Source of the DNA: Amyelois transitella
Lineage: Eukaryota; Arthropoda; Insecta; Lepidoptera; Pyralidae
Assembly (NCBI RefSeq): GCF_032362555.1
Contig: NC_083524.1
Location: forward strand, 978,001-1,042,000
Direction of reading: 5' to 3'
DNA: 64,000 bases
A model generated the notes under the pieces. The model had not been told where the DNA came from and ran no database searches. It saw only the letters and a program-made list of their open reading frames with translations. This document shows positions 1-28,900 of this stretch, one piece after another (positions within the stretch are counted from its first letter, which is position 1; each line of letters opens with the position of its first letter). A program made the translations under genes and the position numbers.

Positions 1-57
1 TCGCCTAAAACAAGAATCCCAAGCTTGTAAGCCTATCCCTTAGTCGCCTTTTACGAC
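1..57 (-). mobile_element. SINE-A remnant at window edge
   Basis: Carries the TAGTCGCCTTTTACGAC block; continues beyond the window. Confidence 0.6.
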
Positions 58-461
58 AAGTTATTTAAATAATTTTTATTAGTTGGAATCAAATAACGGA
101 TATTTACCTGAACGGAACACATCAATGTTTAACTTGTTATGATTACACAACTTCGTAACACTCGACCGATGAACAAAATATGAATGGATTTTATCCGTGG
201 AAATCGATTCCTATAGAGTCGTGTTGATATTTCGTTAAATTCAAATTAATTTGTTTGTGAAACACAATACTTTTTGCATTGTTCGATAGTTTATTTAATT
301 CCATTTGGAGGTTCGTTTTACGCAATTTTTTGAAATCGAGAAATACCTACATAAGTATCTTTTTGTTGTATCACCTTTTTCTGTAAGATTAAATTAATTT
401 GACAATTCTATTTTAACGATTTGAATTTCTCGTAAGTCATAGATTATTTAAATCAATTTAT

Positions 462-535
462 TCATTCATTCATTCATTTATTCATTCGTTCATTCATTCA
501 TTCATCTATTCATTCATTCATTCACCTTTTCATTT
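462..535. repeat. (ATTC)n microsatellite
   Basis: About 70 bp of ATTC units with a few changes. Confidence 0.85.
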
Positions 536-548
536 ATCAATTATGTAA

Positions 549-782
549 TTCCTTTCGGGGTAGGCAGAGCCAGCAGTTTTAAATAACTGACACGCCACGT
601 TCAGCTATCAGGCTTGAGATTCAAATAGTGACAGGTTGTTAGCCTATCGCCTACAAGAACCATACCAAGTTTATAAGCCTTTCCCTTAGTCGCCTATTAC
701 GACATCCATGAAAAAGAGATGGAGTTGTCCTATTCTTTATTTTATATTAGTGCCGGAAACCACACGGCAACCAGATAACAAG
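549..782 (-). mobile_element. SINE-A copy
   Basis: Both terminal blocks are present (GGGGTAGGCAGAGCC and CCACACGGCA), diverged. An (ATTC)n tract precedes it. Confidence 0.7.
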
Positions 783-1050
783 TTGCCCGAATGAACACTA
801 AGACCAAGTAATAGAGTTGAATTCACAGTGAATTTGTATAAGTTGATATGATGTTTACTGTACACGAAGCAGAAAATCGTGATTGATTACATTTCAATAT
901 CGCTCCGAAATCTCCTTGCAGTTTTCGAAACAATTTTAAAGAGTGCAATAAAATCCATTATTTGAGTTATATTGACACTAATCGATTTCTAAATTTCAAT
1001 ATTGACTGTTTCTTACAGTGTTTTGTTGTAAGGTCATTGGCTGGAATAGG

Positions 1051-1246
1051 GTACATACATACATATTACGGGGTAGACAGAGCCTACATTCTTGAGAAGG
1101 CTGATAGGCCACGTTCAGCTGTTTGATGGAATTGAGATTCAAATAGTGACAGGTTGCTAGCCAATCGCCTTAAAGAAAAATTCCGAAGTTTATTTAGCCT
1201 ATCCCTTAGTTGCCAATTACGATAACCATGAGAAAGAGATGGAGTG
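1051..1246 (-). mobile_element. SINE-A copy, 5' end missing
   Basis: ATGT tail and central body present; stops at the GGAGTG block. Confidence 0.7.
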
Positions 1247-2053
1247 CCGGAGAGAACAATGGATATTAATTGATATTTTTACACAAAATATAATATGCGA
1301 GCCTATATACGCACATTTTATTATATAAGATAGTCTTTTACCAATATGGTAACTTCTTTTTTGGTAAACGTTTTTCGAACGAGTGGCGAATCATCAGAAT
1401 AACGGTGAGTTCATTTGAAATCATTTGAATTGAAAAAAAATTTTAATTGAAATTTTCACAAAAATTAAATAAGTAATTTTGCAACCACCTGTTTTGAAGT
1501 GAAGCGGGTCAGCACGGAACTAATTGATTATGACGGGGTAGACGGAGCTAAGAAGGGGCTATTAAAACTATTGTATGTAAAAAAATGTAAGTACTTTATT
1601 TAAAAGTCATTAAAAACTTTTAATCTCTTAAAGTTTTTCCCTTTTTTTATTTAGGATCTAAGTAAAAAGGAAATAAATTATCTATTTTGCAGAAGTAAAC
1701 TGATTTTTGACTAGCGTTTGTGCAATACTTTTAAAGATAAAAAAATAGTTAGTTCGCCTTTTGAAAACCCGTCATTGTTTACGTCATCTTACCCTTAAGC
1801 AAAACCTTCCAGTCTTTTTGAGATCATCAGCTCTGTCTACCCCGTAAAGAACCTATATCTAACCTAATCTTAAATTATCATGCGCAGATTAATCATCTTG
1901 TTTGGACAAGCGTAGGTATTAAGTCGCTGTTATCTGTTCAGATTTATTAGACACAAAAAAAAATAGTTCTTTTTTTTGTAGTCAAGTAACTAAATGCGTC
2001 GCCTTCCAGCCTGTGCCGAACTGCATCTTTCAAAAAGACCACATAAAAGTTAC

Positions 2054-2265
2054 TTACATACATATAATCACGTCTATATCCCGTGCAGGGTAGACAGAGC
2101 CGACAGTCTTGAAAAGACTGATAGGCCACGTTCAGCTAATGGGCTTTAAGATTGAATTGTGATTGAAATAGTGACAGGGTGCTAGCCCATAGCCTAAAAG
2201 AAGAATCCCAAGTTTATAAGCATATCCCTTAGTCGCCTTTTACGACATCTATAGTAAAGAGAAAA
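2054..2265 (-). mobile_element. SINE-A copy, 5' end missing
   Basis: Tail, CAGTCTTGAAAAGACTG hairpin and central block present. Confidence 0.72.
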
Positions 2266-2869
2266 GTTACTTAACCGTATCAAAACTCACATTAAAACTA
2301 CAAACAGAAATTAGCTTGATCTGTGAAATTTGCTAGACCCGTGAACCGTGACCGATTATGTTTCATTCGATTTTAGACCCTGCCCATGGGCCCTAAAGTC
2401 GTAAATGACCGTTTTGCCATACCCTAATCAATATTTCCAGTGTCAAATACGTAATATTCAGTGTAAATAATTATGTGAAAGTGAAAATAAAAGAAAGTTA
2501 GTTTGTGTACACGGTGCATTTCAAAAATGGTGTGTTTTTTCTTTTTTTTCTATAGAAATAGGCCAGGATTTTTTTTTTAAATACAATAATTTTATTTTCA
2601 AAATTGGATACAAGGTATCACTTATTGAAGTCACATCACTTAAATCTAATTCTAACTTCTACCTCTTCCATATTATAATAAATAAATAAATAAAGGTATG
2701 CATGTCATTTTGAGCATTTTAGCTCTGCGTAGAATGACACGCGCGATGCCTTTTTAATCGCGCGATAAACTATCGCTGTTACGCTTTTCATTATGACGTG
2801 AAACGGGTAATCGGGATAAATGCCAAAAAGAATAGGGAAGAAAAGATAAGAAAGGCAAGACAAAAACTG

Positions 2870-3095
2870 TAACGGGAGTGATGATTCTCAACCGCCATCG
2901 AAGGGAAGATCTTCCGCCAGGCTAGGTGTTATGCCTGGGGAACCGCGCGACACACGATGTCGAGTCGGAGGTTGTATTCATGCTTCAATTCGAGAAAACT
3001 TTGTTTGCGCGATTTAGATTCTTCGCTGCAATTGGCTCAATTACTTCGCGATTGATTGACAGGTGATGTGTGTCGTTAGTGATGTCACCACATAA
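2870..3095 (+). repeat. Interspersed repeat, GC-richer
   Basis: AAGGGAAGATCTTCCGCCAG block shared with 21,848-22,110. It ends shortly before the first visible exon of the histidine-rich gene. Family not recognised. Confidence 0.6.
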
Positions 3096-3232
3096 CTTAA
3101 ATTTCAAATTTTCATTTTTTATTTTTAAAGAAAATAACTCGCTCAATCAATGAACTAAGAATCGATTAATTATTTTTCTAAATTTTTTCTCTTTTGAATT
3201 CTTCATTTCTAATAGTTTTATTTTTATAACAG

Positions 3233-19006
<15,774 letters not shown>

Positions 19007-20030
19007 TTTGACTGAACATTGATTGACTGATTGACTGATTGGTATCTTGGCCTTCTCTGTGTGTGAGTTTACAAGTAATTTTATGTCAAGAATTTGTTTG
19101 AACTTGGGTTGACTACTTTAGAATTCACCTTGCTTACCATCAGGAGAATTGAAGTCGAATGTTGTGTGAGTTTCAGATAAAATCCATGTTCAGAATTTTT
19201 TTCTTTCAGAAAAAAGAATGTTTGATGACATTTTGGAAAAATAAAAAAAAACTATATATTCATTTAAAAATAGATTTACAAATGTTCAGAATTTTTGATG
19301 ACATTTTGCAAAATTGCTAATGCTGATATTTTATAACAATAGCAAAACTATTTTAGTGTACTGTGTTCAATAGACTTTTATTTGTTAAAAATATGTGTTT
19401 TCTTTTGTATGGAAATATAATACATTTATTTATTTTTTAAGATTTTTTTATCAGTATACTAATAAAATTTACCAAAAAAAAAATAGGAAACAAATTTTAA
19501 ACAATGCTTATATTTTGTGTCATTAGATTTCGGGTTACTTATTTTTTTTGTATAGTTAATATAATATTTAATTTACTTTTGAAAAATATCATGATAGCCT
19601 TTACTAAATGAAACATTATATTATATAACATGAGTTGAACAAAATATTCATAAATTTATAATATAGTTCTTATGTGCGGGTTTAGTTTTAATTTAATAAG
19701 TAGTAAAACAATTGTCTTTTCTTGAAAAGTCAAAAAAGAATAAATAAATTAAAATTCACATATTTAAGAATTTGTAAATAATTTGCTTTTTCATAAGTTT
19801 TGTAAATATCTTTCTTATTTTGTATTTTTTCACTATTAATAAAAAAATAATAAAAAAAAAGCATTCTTTTTTTACAACACATTAAATTCTATTAAAATAA
19901 TGCAAATTCGAGACTAATTTTTCATCATATAATATTTTTGTTGCTTTCCTTGCATACATTAAGAACATGAATCCACTTTCAATGACCATGATCCAAGCAT
20001 ATATAACTGTTGTTACAATAAATAATACGT
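19007..20030. other. AT-rich 3' UTR and intergenic stretch
   Basis: Follows the stop of the histidine-rich gene. Several AATAAA words (for example near 19,463 and 19,740) could end the transcript; none can be preferred. No other gene seen. Confidence 0.5.
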
Positions 20031-20035
20031 CAGTC

Positions 20036-20250
20036 ATGACAGATTGCTAGCCCATCGCCTACAAGAGAAATCCTAAGATTATTAGCCTATCCCCTAGTCG
20101 CCTATTACGACATGCATAGGATATATATGGAGTGGAGTGTTCTTGAGTACCAGAAAATCACTACACATGATAATAAATAACATACATATACACATATGGT
20201 CACGTCTATATCCCTTGCGGGGTAGACAGAGCAAACAGTCTTGAAAAAAA
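20036..20250 (-). mobile_element. SINE-A, two fragments
   Basis: 5' part at 20,036-20,135 and 3' part at 20,180-20,250, out of normal order. Confidence 0.6.
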
Positions 20251-20652
20251 TGATAATAAATAAGTAACACCACCATGTCATCATACGAATTTTATTTAGA
20301 TTTTAGAAGTTGCATGGAAATACAATAAAAATCAGAACTTCAAATAATAAAAGTCCAAAAAAATGCTATTTCATAAAAAAAAAGTTAATTAGGTATTTCA
20401 AATGTCTTTGAAATAAAAATCATGTCAGAATGGGAATGCTTACTGAGGAAAAAATATTTTTATTTTCCACTTTCACTACCCAACATAATAATTCACAATA
20501 GTTACTTACTTGTTTAAAAAAAATTAAAACATGTCAAACACATAAATATTTATAATCTTGTCAAATTAGTGATGCGTGTTGCCTGGAAAATTATTTTAAT
20601 TTTGACAATTTTTATTAACCGTAACCACAGTAGTACAAAAATCCTGGCAACA

Positions 20653-21068
20653 CTAATCAAAAGACGTCTCATCGACCTCCAGGTCTTCTGTGAAGCCACA
20701 CTGTTCCCTCCAAGTGATCTCCACGAACTGATTAAAATCGCAGAGGACATCACAGCCTTCCACTTGAAGGTAGACCACATCATCACCAGGTGATGGTACG
20801 TACACGGGCTGATGAAGGAAAATAATTGTTAATATTGTGCCGTGTGGTTCCTGGCACCAATAAAAAAAAATAGGACCACTCCATCTCGTTCCCATGGATG
20901 TCGTAAAAGGCGACTAAGGGATGGGCTTATAAACTTGGGATTCTTCTTTTAGGCGATGGGCTAGTAACCTGTCACTATATGAATCTCAATTCCATCATAA
21001 AGCCAAACAGCTGAACGTGGCCTATGACTCCAGATCATCAGCAGCAGAAAACCCACAAACTTGAACAT
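20653..21068 (-). pseudogene. Truncated histidine acid phosphatase copy
   Basis: Two pieces of a HAP gene remain. At 21,068-21,025 is the start of exon 1 (ATG, then MFKFVGFLLLMIWS), nearly identical to HAP1-3. At 20,808-20,653 is the last exon, with its splice acceptor, the GCDVLC motif and stop TAG. Exons 2-7, with both catalytic motifs, are gone. Exon 1 is joined directly to the middle of a SINE-A copy (20,835-21,024), so a deletion ran from the SINE into exon 1. The last exon also has a 27-bp in-frame deletion: VEIT runs straight into WRE, where HAP1 has nine more residues. The upstream TATA box and leader survive, so it could still be transcribed, but no active enzyme is possible. Confidence 0.9.
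20835..21024 (+). mobile_element. SINE-A cut by a deletion into HAP exon 1
   Basis: Starts normally at the 5' hairpin but ends inside the body, where sequence passes directly into exon 1 of the truncated HAP copy. Confidence 0.8.
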
Positions 21069-21090
21069 GTTTTGGTCAATTTCCACTGCC

Positions 21091-21130
21091 AATGATGAAG
21101 CACAATAATATCGAAGAAACTTTTATTATA
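21091..21130 (-). promoter_or_regulatory. Core promoter of the truncated HAP copy
   Basis: On the minus strand TATAATAAAAG (21,130-21,120) lies about 34 bp before the shared initiator TTCATCATTGGC (A near 21,096). The leader from there to the ATG at 21,068 matches those of HAP1-3. It survives although the gene body is lost. Confidence 0.6.
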
Positions 21131-21383
21131 TGGTTTATCTGATATAATAAAATAATCCGTTATAATCCAAAGAATTAGTACCTGTTTAATCCAATGATCA
21201 TAAATTAGCATGAGACGCCTCATCGTCATCAAACCACGGTGACTCGTCAGTTTTTAGGGTCATGTAGCCATGTCTGTCTGTCTGTCCGCGAATACTCAGA
21301 AACTTTAATTGGTCGTAAGCTGTTATTTGGTGTATGATTGAATTTAAAATAACCTTTTTTCCATTTAGTTACCCGTTTTTGAA

Positions 21384-21606
21384 ATACATACATACATATA
21401 TTCACGGATATACCCCATGCGGGGTAGACAGAGCCAACAGTCTTTAAAAAGACTTATTGGTCGCGTTCAGCTGTTTGGCTTAATGGTTGAATTGAGACTC
21501 AAATAGTGACAGGTGGCTAGCCCATCGCCTAAAAGATGATCTCAAGTTTATAAGCTCTGTCCACACCGCAAAGGATATAGACGTGACTATAAGTAAGTAT
21601 GTATGA
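21384..21606 (-). mobile_element. SINE-A pair, opposite orientation
   Basis: A minus copy (to about 21,555) meets a plus-orientation 3' tail (21,556-21,606). Confidence 0.6.
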
Positions 21607-21847
21607 AGGGCATAGGGTACCTTTCATCGCAGTAAATACTATAGTTATTATGTATAACCTGTATTCTTTTGTAAGTGGCGCTAAATTCACGCGGGAGGAG
21701 CTAATAAACTTAGGATAGAGTTGAAAGATAATGAGACCTAACGAGACTAGCGCAGATGAGAGCAAATTCCATCATTAACCATACCGCTGAACGTGATTTT
21801 ACATTATTTTCAAGAATTCGACGTGATAAAGATGTCATTAGTGTACG

Positions 21848-22110
21848 TATGTGTAGCGGGAGCGATGATTCAGCTCGACCGCCACCAAAGGGAAGATCTT
21901 CCGCCAGGCTAGGTGTTATGCCTGGGGAACCGCGCGACAGACGATGTTGTGTCGGAGGTTGTATTTATCTCCAATCCATGAAATCTTTTGAAATCGCGAT
22001 TTAGATACTTCGCTGCTATTGGTTGAGCGCGTCAATTTCTTCGTGATTATTAACAGTGGTTGTTTGATTGGATGTTGTGACGAGTGGCGTAGAGATGTCG
22101 CCACATAGGA
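21848..22110 (+). repeat. Interspersed repeat, GC-richer
   Basis: Second copy of the 2.87-kb repeat, including the long shared block AGGCTAGGTGTTATGCCTGG. Confidence 0.6.
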
Positions 22111-22162
22111 TGTTTGACAATATTATACTCCTTCAGGGTACAGAGTCAATTTTATTTCTACA

Positions 22163-22512
22163 CAATAGTAAGATGTAATGTTGAAAGAAGATGAAGTTAC
22201 AGGAATAGAAAAGGGTATGTTAAGATGGTTCGGTTATGTGGAGAGGATGAATGAAAGCAGGTTGACTAAGCAGATATACATGGAGAGTGTGGAGGGAAGG
22301 CCGGAGTGGGAAGACCTAGACGAACGTATCTTGATCAAATTAAGGAAGTCCTGGTAAAGGGTCAGGTCAAGAGTACCCGAAACCGCCGAGCTTGCATGAA
22401 GAGAGTTATGAATGTAGATGAAGCGAAGGAAGTGTACAGAGATCGTGGCAAGTGGAAAGAGGTAGTCTCTGCCAACCTCTTCGGGAAAGAGGCGTGATTA
22501 CATGTATGTATG
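22163..22512 (+). mobile_element. LINE-R 3' fragment
   Basis: Plus strand encodes MLRWFGYVERMNESRLTKQI, then VKSTRNRRACMKRVMNVDEA, and the ATGT tail. Lies downstream of HAP1. Confidence 0.78.
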
Positions 22513-22532
22513 TAAAATATTAAGAAGAAATA

Positions 22533-22712
22533 CATACATACATACATATGTTCACGTCTATATCCCTTGCGGGGTAGACAGAGCCAATAGTCTTGAAAGG
22601 ACTGAATGGCCACGTTCAGCTATTTGGCTTAATGATAGAATTGAGATTCAAATAGTGACAGGTTGCTAGCCCATCGCCTAAAAAAGAATCCCAAGTTTGT
22701 AAGCCTATCCCG
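22533..22712 (-). mobile_element. SINE-A, 5' end missing
   Basis: Follows a LINE-R tail; the two ATGT tails face each other. Confidence 0.72.
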
Positions 22713-22776
22713 AAGAAATCAATTAAGAATCTATTAAGAAGAAATAGAAAAACTAGTATGTGAATAATGAAACAGT

Positions 22777-22782
22777 TTTATT
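22777..22782 (-). other. Candidate polyadenylation signal of HAP1
   Basis: AATAAA on the minus strand, about 200 bp after the HAP1 stop codon. The position suits a short 3' UTR. Choice of this hexamer is inference. Confidence 0.45.
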
Positions 22783-22981
22783 TCAATGAGGTCAAGTTCT
22801 GTACATAAATATACATATCTGTAGACAAATGAATGAGTCTAAAGATGATTTAAAGAATGTGTAAATAAATTATAAAAATCTTCAAATGAACTTAGCACGA
22901 TCGGGAAATTTTGACAATTCAGCAGTTAAATGTCACATTTTTGATGATAAATCGAAAATAACAGAAGTCATAGCGGAAAAA

Positions 22982-25900
22982 CTAGTCAAAAGAAGACTCG
23001 TCGACCACCAAATCTTCTGTGAAACCACATTCCGTTCTCCAAGTGTCAATGTCCCGGGCATTGACCTTGGTGATCTCCACGAACTGATTATAGTCGCAGA
23101 GGACATCGCAGCCTTCCACTTGAAGGTAGACCACGTCAGAGCCGGGCGACGGTAGGTACACAGGCTGAGAAAGAAATAAAATGTATTCGATAGAATTGCT
23201 TTAATGCTTGTCTTGAAACGAAGAAAAGAATATTCTTCTCCTTCATACATACATACAAACATATGGTCACGTCTATTTCCCTCGCGGGGTAGACAGAGCC
23301 AACAGTCTTGAACGACTAAATGGCCACTTTCAGATATTTGGCTTAATGATAGAATTGAGATTCAACTAGTGACAGGTTGCTGGCCCATCGCCTAAAAAAT
23401 AATCCCAAGTTTGTAAGCCTATCCCTTAGTCGCCTTTTACGACATCCATGGTAAAGACATAGAGTGATCCTATTCTTTTTCTATTGGTACCGGATACCAC
23501 ACGACAAGTAGCTATGCATTAAAATATGATATTTGTAATGTCGTAAAATCAGACATTGCCGTGTGGTTCCAATACAAAAAAGAATAGGACCACTCCATCT
23601 CTTTTCCATGGATGTCGTAAAAGGCGACTAAGGTATAAGCTTACAAACTTGGGATTCCTTTTTCGGCGATGGGCTAGCAACCTGTCACTATTTGAATCTC
23701 AATTCTATCATTAAGCCAAATAGCTGAACGTGGCCATTCAGTCTTTTCAAGACTGTCGGCTCTGTCTACCCCGCAAGGGATATAAACATGACCATAGGAT
23801 GTAAAAACAGAACCAATAATATCAGGAACATATGTACATGAAGTATTTTAAAATGCGCTGTAATTCATATGCAAGGCAAAACCTTACCAGAACAACATAT
23901 TGTCCAGTAGCAGTGATTCTCCTGAGTTCCAAGGTGTATGCTGATGCATACTTCGGCGCACCCTGCTTCTCCACCTTAGTGACTGCTTGGAAGGAATACA
24001 CGTTCAAATCGTGGGCAGAATACAACCTCAACCTGGGGGTGTCAGCACCAGATATAGCCACATCGGCGTATGTGTAGAACTCATTGAGAAGGGCACCTGA
24101 AAAAGTGGAAAAGTGGTTATATGAGAAACTTTAGGAGTCTTTAATAAGCTGGAATTTGAAGACACTGCAGATTTTGTACCGTGTGGTTCCCGGCACCAAT
24201 ACAAAAAAGAATAGAACCACTACGTCTCTACTCTTTCCCATGGATGCCGTAAAAGGTGACTAAGGGATAGGCTTACAAACTTGGCATTCTTTTTAGGCGA
24301 TGGGCTAGCAACCTGTCACTATTTGAATCTCAATTCTATCATTAAGCCAAATAGCTAAACGTGGCCATTCAGTCTTTTTTTAAGACTTGTGGCTCTGTCT
24401 ACCCCGCAAGGGATATAGACGTGAGCATATGTATGTATGTTAGTTTGTCTTCTATAGTAATTAGCTAACTTTGCGACTATATTTTCTACAGACTAGATGT
24501 AGGTCAAAAGTACCCGAAACCGCCGAGCTTGCATGAAGAGAGTTATGAATGTGGATGAAGCGAAGGAAGTATGCAGAGATCGTGGCAAGTGGAAAGAGGT
24601 AGTCTCTGCCTACAGGCGTGATTTTATGTATGTATGTATGTATGTAGATGTAAAAATATTTGAATGCTTACCTGCTTGTAAAGGAATGAACTCTTCAACT
24701 CCGTTGATAAGGCCGTAAGCTTCATTGGCTGCTTTTTCGATTTCATCATAGACGGCTTCTAGTTCTTCTGGGAGATCTAGCCCAAGACTCTTCTGTAAAT
24801 AGATGAGTTAATATTTAGTAACCTATAAATTCAAATTCGAAATTCAGTTAATTTTCAAAAGTCGAATCTTTACAGTTTAGTAGTAAATATTTAATAAATA
24901 TAGTGTTCATATTCTTCTAAATCCAATAACTGTTTTGTAATTTATTATATTTATTTTTATGTGCAATAAAGAGTTACGCAGTACAGACAAACAAACAATA
25001 AAGCCTTGGTACGGCTAGATCTTTGTCCAATCCTTATTTTTTGTTACCTTCCCCTCCCAATATCCTCGAATATATCATGTTCGAATATACCATGTGGTTC
25101 CCGGCACCAATACAAAAAAGAATAAGACCACTCCATCTTTTTCCCATGGATGTCGCAAAAGGCGACTAAGGGATAGGCTTACAAACTTGGGATTCTTTTT
25201 TAGGCGATGGGCTAGCAACCTGTCACTATTTGAATCTCAATTCTATCATTAAGCCAAATAGCTGAGCGTGGCCTATCATTCTTTTCTACCCCGCAAGGGA
25301 TATAGACGTGATCATATGTATGTATATCATGTTATAGGCTGCGTGACTACCATTGGTTTCAGGAGTGTCGGCGGTTAAACGATTACAATGCGTGATGCGC
25401 ATGAGTCGCGATGTTCATCCTTTTCCGAGCTATTTACAATATGAAAACGTTGCCAAGGTCAAAGTAGTTGTTCCAGATCCTCTTAAAATATGAGAGTACG
25501 TTATCTGGACTAACGTCAGAAGAAAGAAGAGATCAGCTAATCGCCCATCTTGTGGTGAGACATTTTTGTTTGTCAGCTTGATAAAAGAAATGAAATGAAA
25601 ACATTTCACAAACCTGACTGGCATAGACATCATAAACTCCGGACACCAGAGCTGGATATTCAGTGATATTAAAACCTAACTGTTTAGACAGCACATTCAA
25701 GATATCACTGTATTTTGCGGAGAATTCAGCGTTTGGTAACAGATACAACGAGCCATATGCGTCCGTGAATTTGGGGCAGTTGACGTTTGGAGTATTCTGG
25801 AAGAAAATTGTATAGTTAAAAGATATTCTATTCTAAATTTACAAACTAAAAACATTATTATTTAAATTTTGGCCTCTAGGAAGGGTTCCCATCACGCAAG

Positions 25901-28900
25901 CAGCATTCCCGCGCTGTATTGCAATAGCAAATATAGCAATACGCTGCGCAGGAGAGCTGCCCGCGCGAGGGTCACCTGTCTCCCTCAGACGTTTGCTGAG
26001 CGCCGTGTGAAACTCCTGCGCGCCCTTGCCCCAAGGAACAAGTGTCTCGACACCAAATGGTACGAATCTATTCTATATAATGGTATCTATTCTAATTAAG
26101 ATAACTATTTATAATTGTAGTAGTTATTTTGAGACCGTTATATTTTCATTAAATTTATGATAATAAGATATTCAAATTAGTTTTTTTTTTAACGGCCTCT
26201 GTAGCACAGTGATAGTGCGCTTGTCTGTGTCACAGTTGGTCCCGGGTTCGAATCTCGGCCAGAGCATGATGAGAAACGAACTTTCTCTGATTTGCCTGGG
26301 TCTTGGATGTTAATCTATATATTTATTTATATATTTGTATTCATTATAAAATAAAGTATCTTTGAATTAGTATATCGTAACACAAGTCTCGAACTTACTT
26401 AGAGGTTAAATTAATCTGTGTAATTTGTTCCGTATAATTATATTTATTTATCTGAATCTTTTAACAAAATATGTATGCTGGTCTGGTAATGAAAAATAAA
26501 ATAAATTGTCTGCCAACTGAATATATTCGCGCACAGATTGTTAAAATTATATCAAGGCTTAGGTAATGAACATAAGATTCTTCTTTTATTGCTATGTCAT
26601 TTTGAATCTGAATTCAATCATTCATACATCTAGCTCAACGTTTTTTTTTAATCTACAGCGTAGGAAATGATGACAGTCATCATATAGAATAAACAGTTTC
26701 GTAAATACTTACAAAATCATACTTCAAAGGGAGCGTGGTATAAGGCACGGGTTCCCAGTCCAAGTTTGGGTTCCACCTCTCTCCAGCGGGAGGGTAGATT
26801 GCTGCTAGGGCTGATAGAATGGTCTTCTTGGCCCTGGTGACATCTGTAGACCTTTTAAAGAAAGAAGTTGATTCACTAGTAGTTATTTAGAAAGGAATTT
26901 TAATCAGTTATCTTTATCTTATCTCAGTTCTATCATCAAGCCAAAAAGCTGAACGTGATCTATCAGTCTTGTCAAGACTGTTGGCTCTGTCTACCCCGCA
27001 AGGGATATACACGTGATTATATGTATGTATGTATCTTTATCTTTCCAATTTATATTTGTCTAAAAGCACACTTTATGCGGTTAAAATAATGATGAAATTA
27101 TTTATCAGATTCATTAAAACACCTAAAAATATACATGTACATATTATCACGACTATATCACTTGCGGAGTAGACAGAGCCAACAATCTCAAAAAGACTAA
27201 CAGGCCACGCTGTTTAAGTTTACTTAATAATAGAATTGAGATTCGAATAGTGACAGGTTGCTAGCCCGTCGCCTAAAAGATGAATGCCAAGTTTGCCTTT
27301 AGTCGCTTTTTACAACAGTCATGAACTATGACCTAAAAAGTCTTAGCCTGAAGTAATTAAATTGATATGTCAGATACTGGACATTACCTATTAAGCTGAA
27401 AATAATAGAGAATAATAGACGTAAAGTCGTAGACAACAATACAGAAGAAGATGCAGCTTCCAAAGATACATACATACATATGGTCACGTCTATATCCCTT
27501 GCGGGGAAGACAGAGCCAACAGTCTTGAAAAGACTGAATGGCCACGCTCAGCTATTTGGCTTAATGATTGAATTGAGATTCAAATAGTGACTGGTTGCTA
27601 ACCCATCGCCAAAATAAAGAATCCCAAGTTTGTAAGTATATAGTATAACTTTCCCTTAGTCGCCTTTTACGACATCCATGGGAAAGATATGTAGTGGTCC
27701 TATTCTTTTTTGTATTGGAGCCGGGAACCACAAAGATACTAAAGACACTTCCAAAGATTTACAAGAAATAGTTAAAGTACCTGATGTAGACTTCTGATCT
27801 GTTGTAGTTAGCAGACAGGAGCTCATTGTAGCGGTTTCTGATGTGCTTGCCAAGCTGGTAAGCTCTCCTGATACCGTTCTGAAATGTGAAATCAGTGATT
27901 ATTGTGTATTATAATAAGAAATAATTCCTAATACAAAATTATATATTTATTACAGTACATACAAAAGTGCTACTTATTTCAAATGAAATCTCTTCTAGTA
28001 GACCCGTGAGAGGAGAGATGAATTTTGAATGATATTGAATTTTGGAGAGTGTGGAGGGAAAGGTCGGAATGGGAAGACCTAGACGAACGTATCTTGATCA
28101 AATTTAGGACGTCCTGGTAAAGGGTCAGGTCAAAAGTACCCGAAACCGCCGAGCTTGTATGAAGAGAGTTATGAATGTGGATGAAGCGAAGGAAGTATGC
28201 AGAGATCGTGGCAAGTGGAAAGAGGTAATCTCTGCCTACCGCTCCGGGAAAGAGGCGTGATTCTATGTATGTATGTATGTTGAATTTTGGAGCGGTTTAG
28301 CATGTGCATAAATATCGTTTAACATATAATAAGGTGTTAGTAACCTTTGGAAACTTACCGGGGTTAGTTGACCATATCCATATTGAAGTGTAAGCTCTGC
28401 CAAAGCTTCAGGGTCGGTTGACATTATCACGGAAGATTGCATTGGTGTCCTGTCACCATGCCTGTTAATCTGAAAAAAAAACAGAAATGAAATTATTACA
28501 TACATACATATATATACATATATAATCACGTCTATATCCCTTGCGGGGTAGACAGAGCCAACAGTCTTGAAAAGACTGATAGGCCACGTTCAGCTATTTG
28601 GCTTTAAGATACAATTGAGATACAACCATCACCAATAAAAAAAAAAAGAATAGGACCACTCCATCTCTTTCCCATGGATGTCGTTAAAGGCGACTAAGGG
28701 ATATGCTTACATACTTGGGATTCTTTTTTAGGCGATGGGCTAGCAACCTGTCACTGTTCGAATCTCAATTCTATCATTAAGCCAAAAAGCTGAACGTGGC
28801 CATTCTGTGTTTTCAAGACTATTGGCTCTGTTCACCCCGCAAGGGATATTGACGTGACCATATGTATGTATGTATGTTTAACTCACCAGAAAGCTCAACA

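Noticed and set aside
2440..2530. Possible first exon of the histidine-rich gene (leader-like sequence ending CAAAAATGG)
   Set aside because: The frame after the ATG is Phe-rich low-complexity, and no splice donor gives the one-base phase that the exon at 3,233 needs.
25869..26099. 76-codon ORF in HAP1 intron 4
   Set aside because: Basic, low in recognisable motifs and inside a repeat-like GC-rich block; recorded only as an unclassified block.
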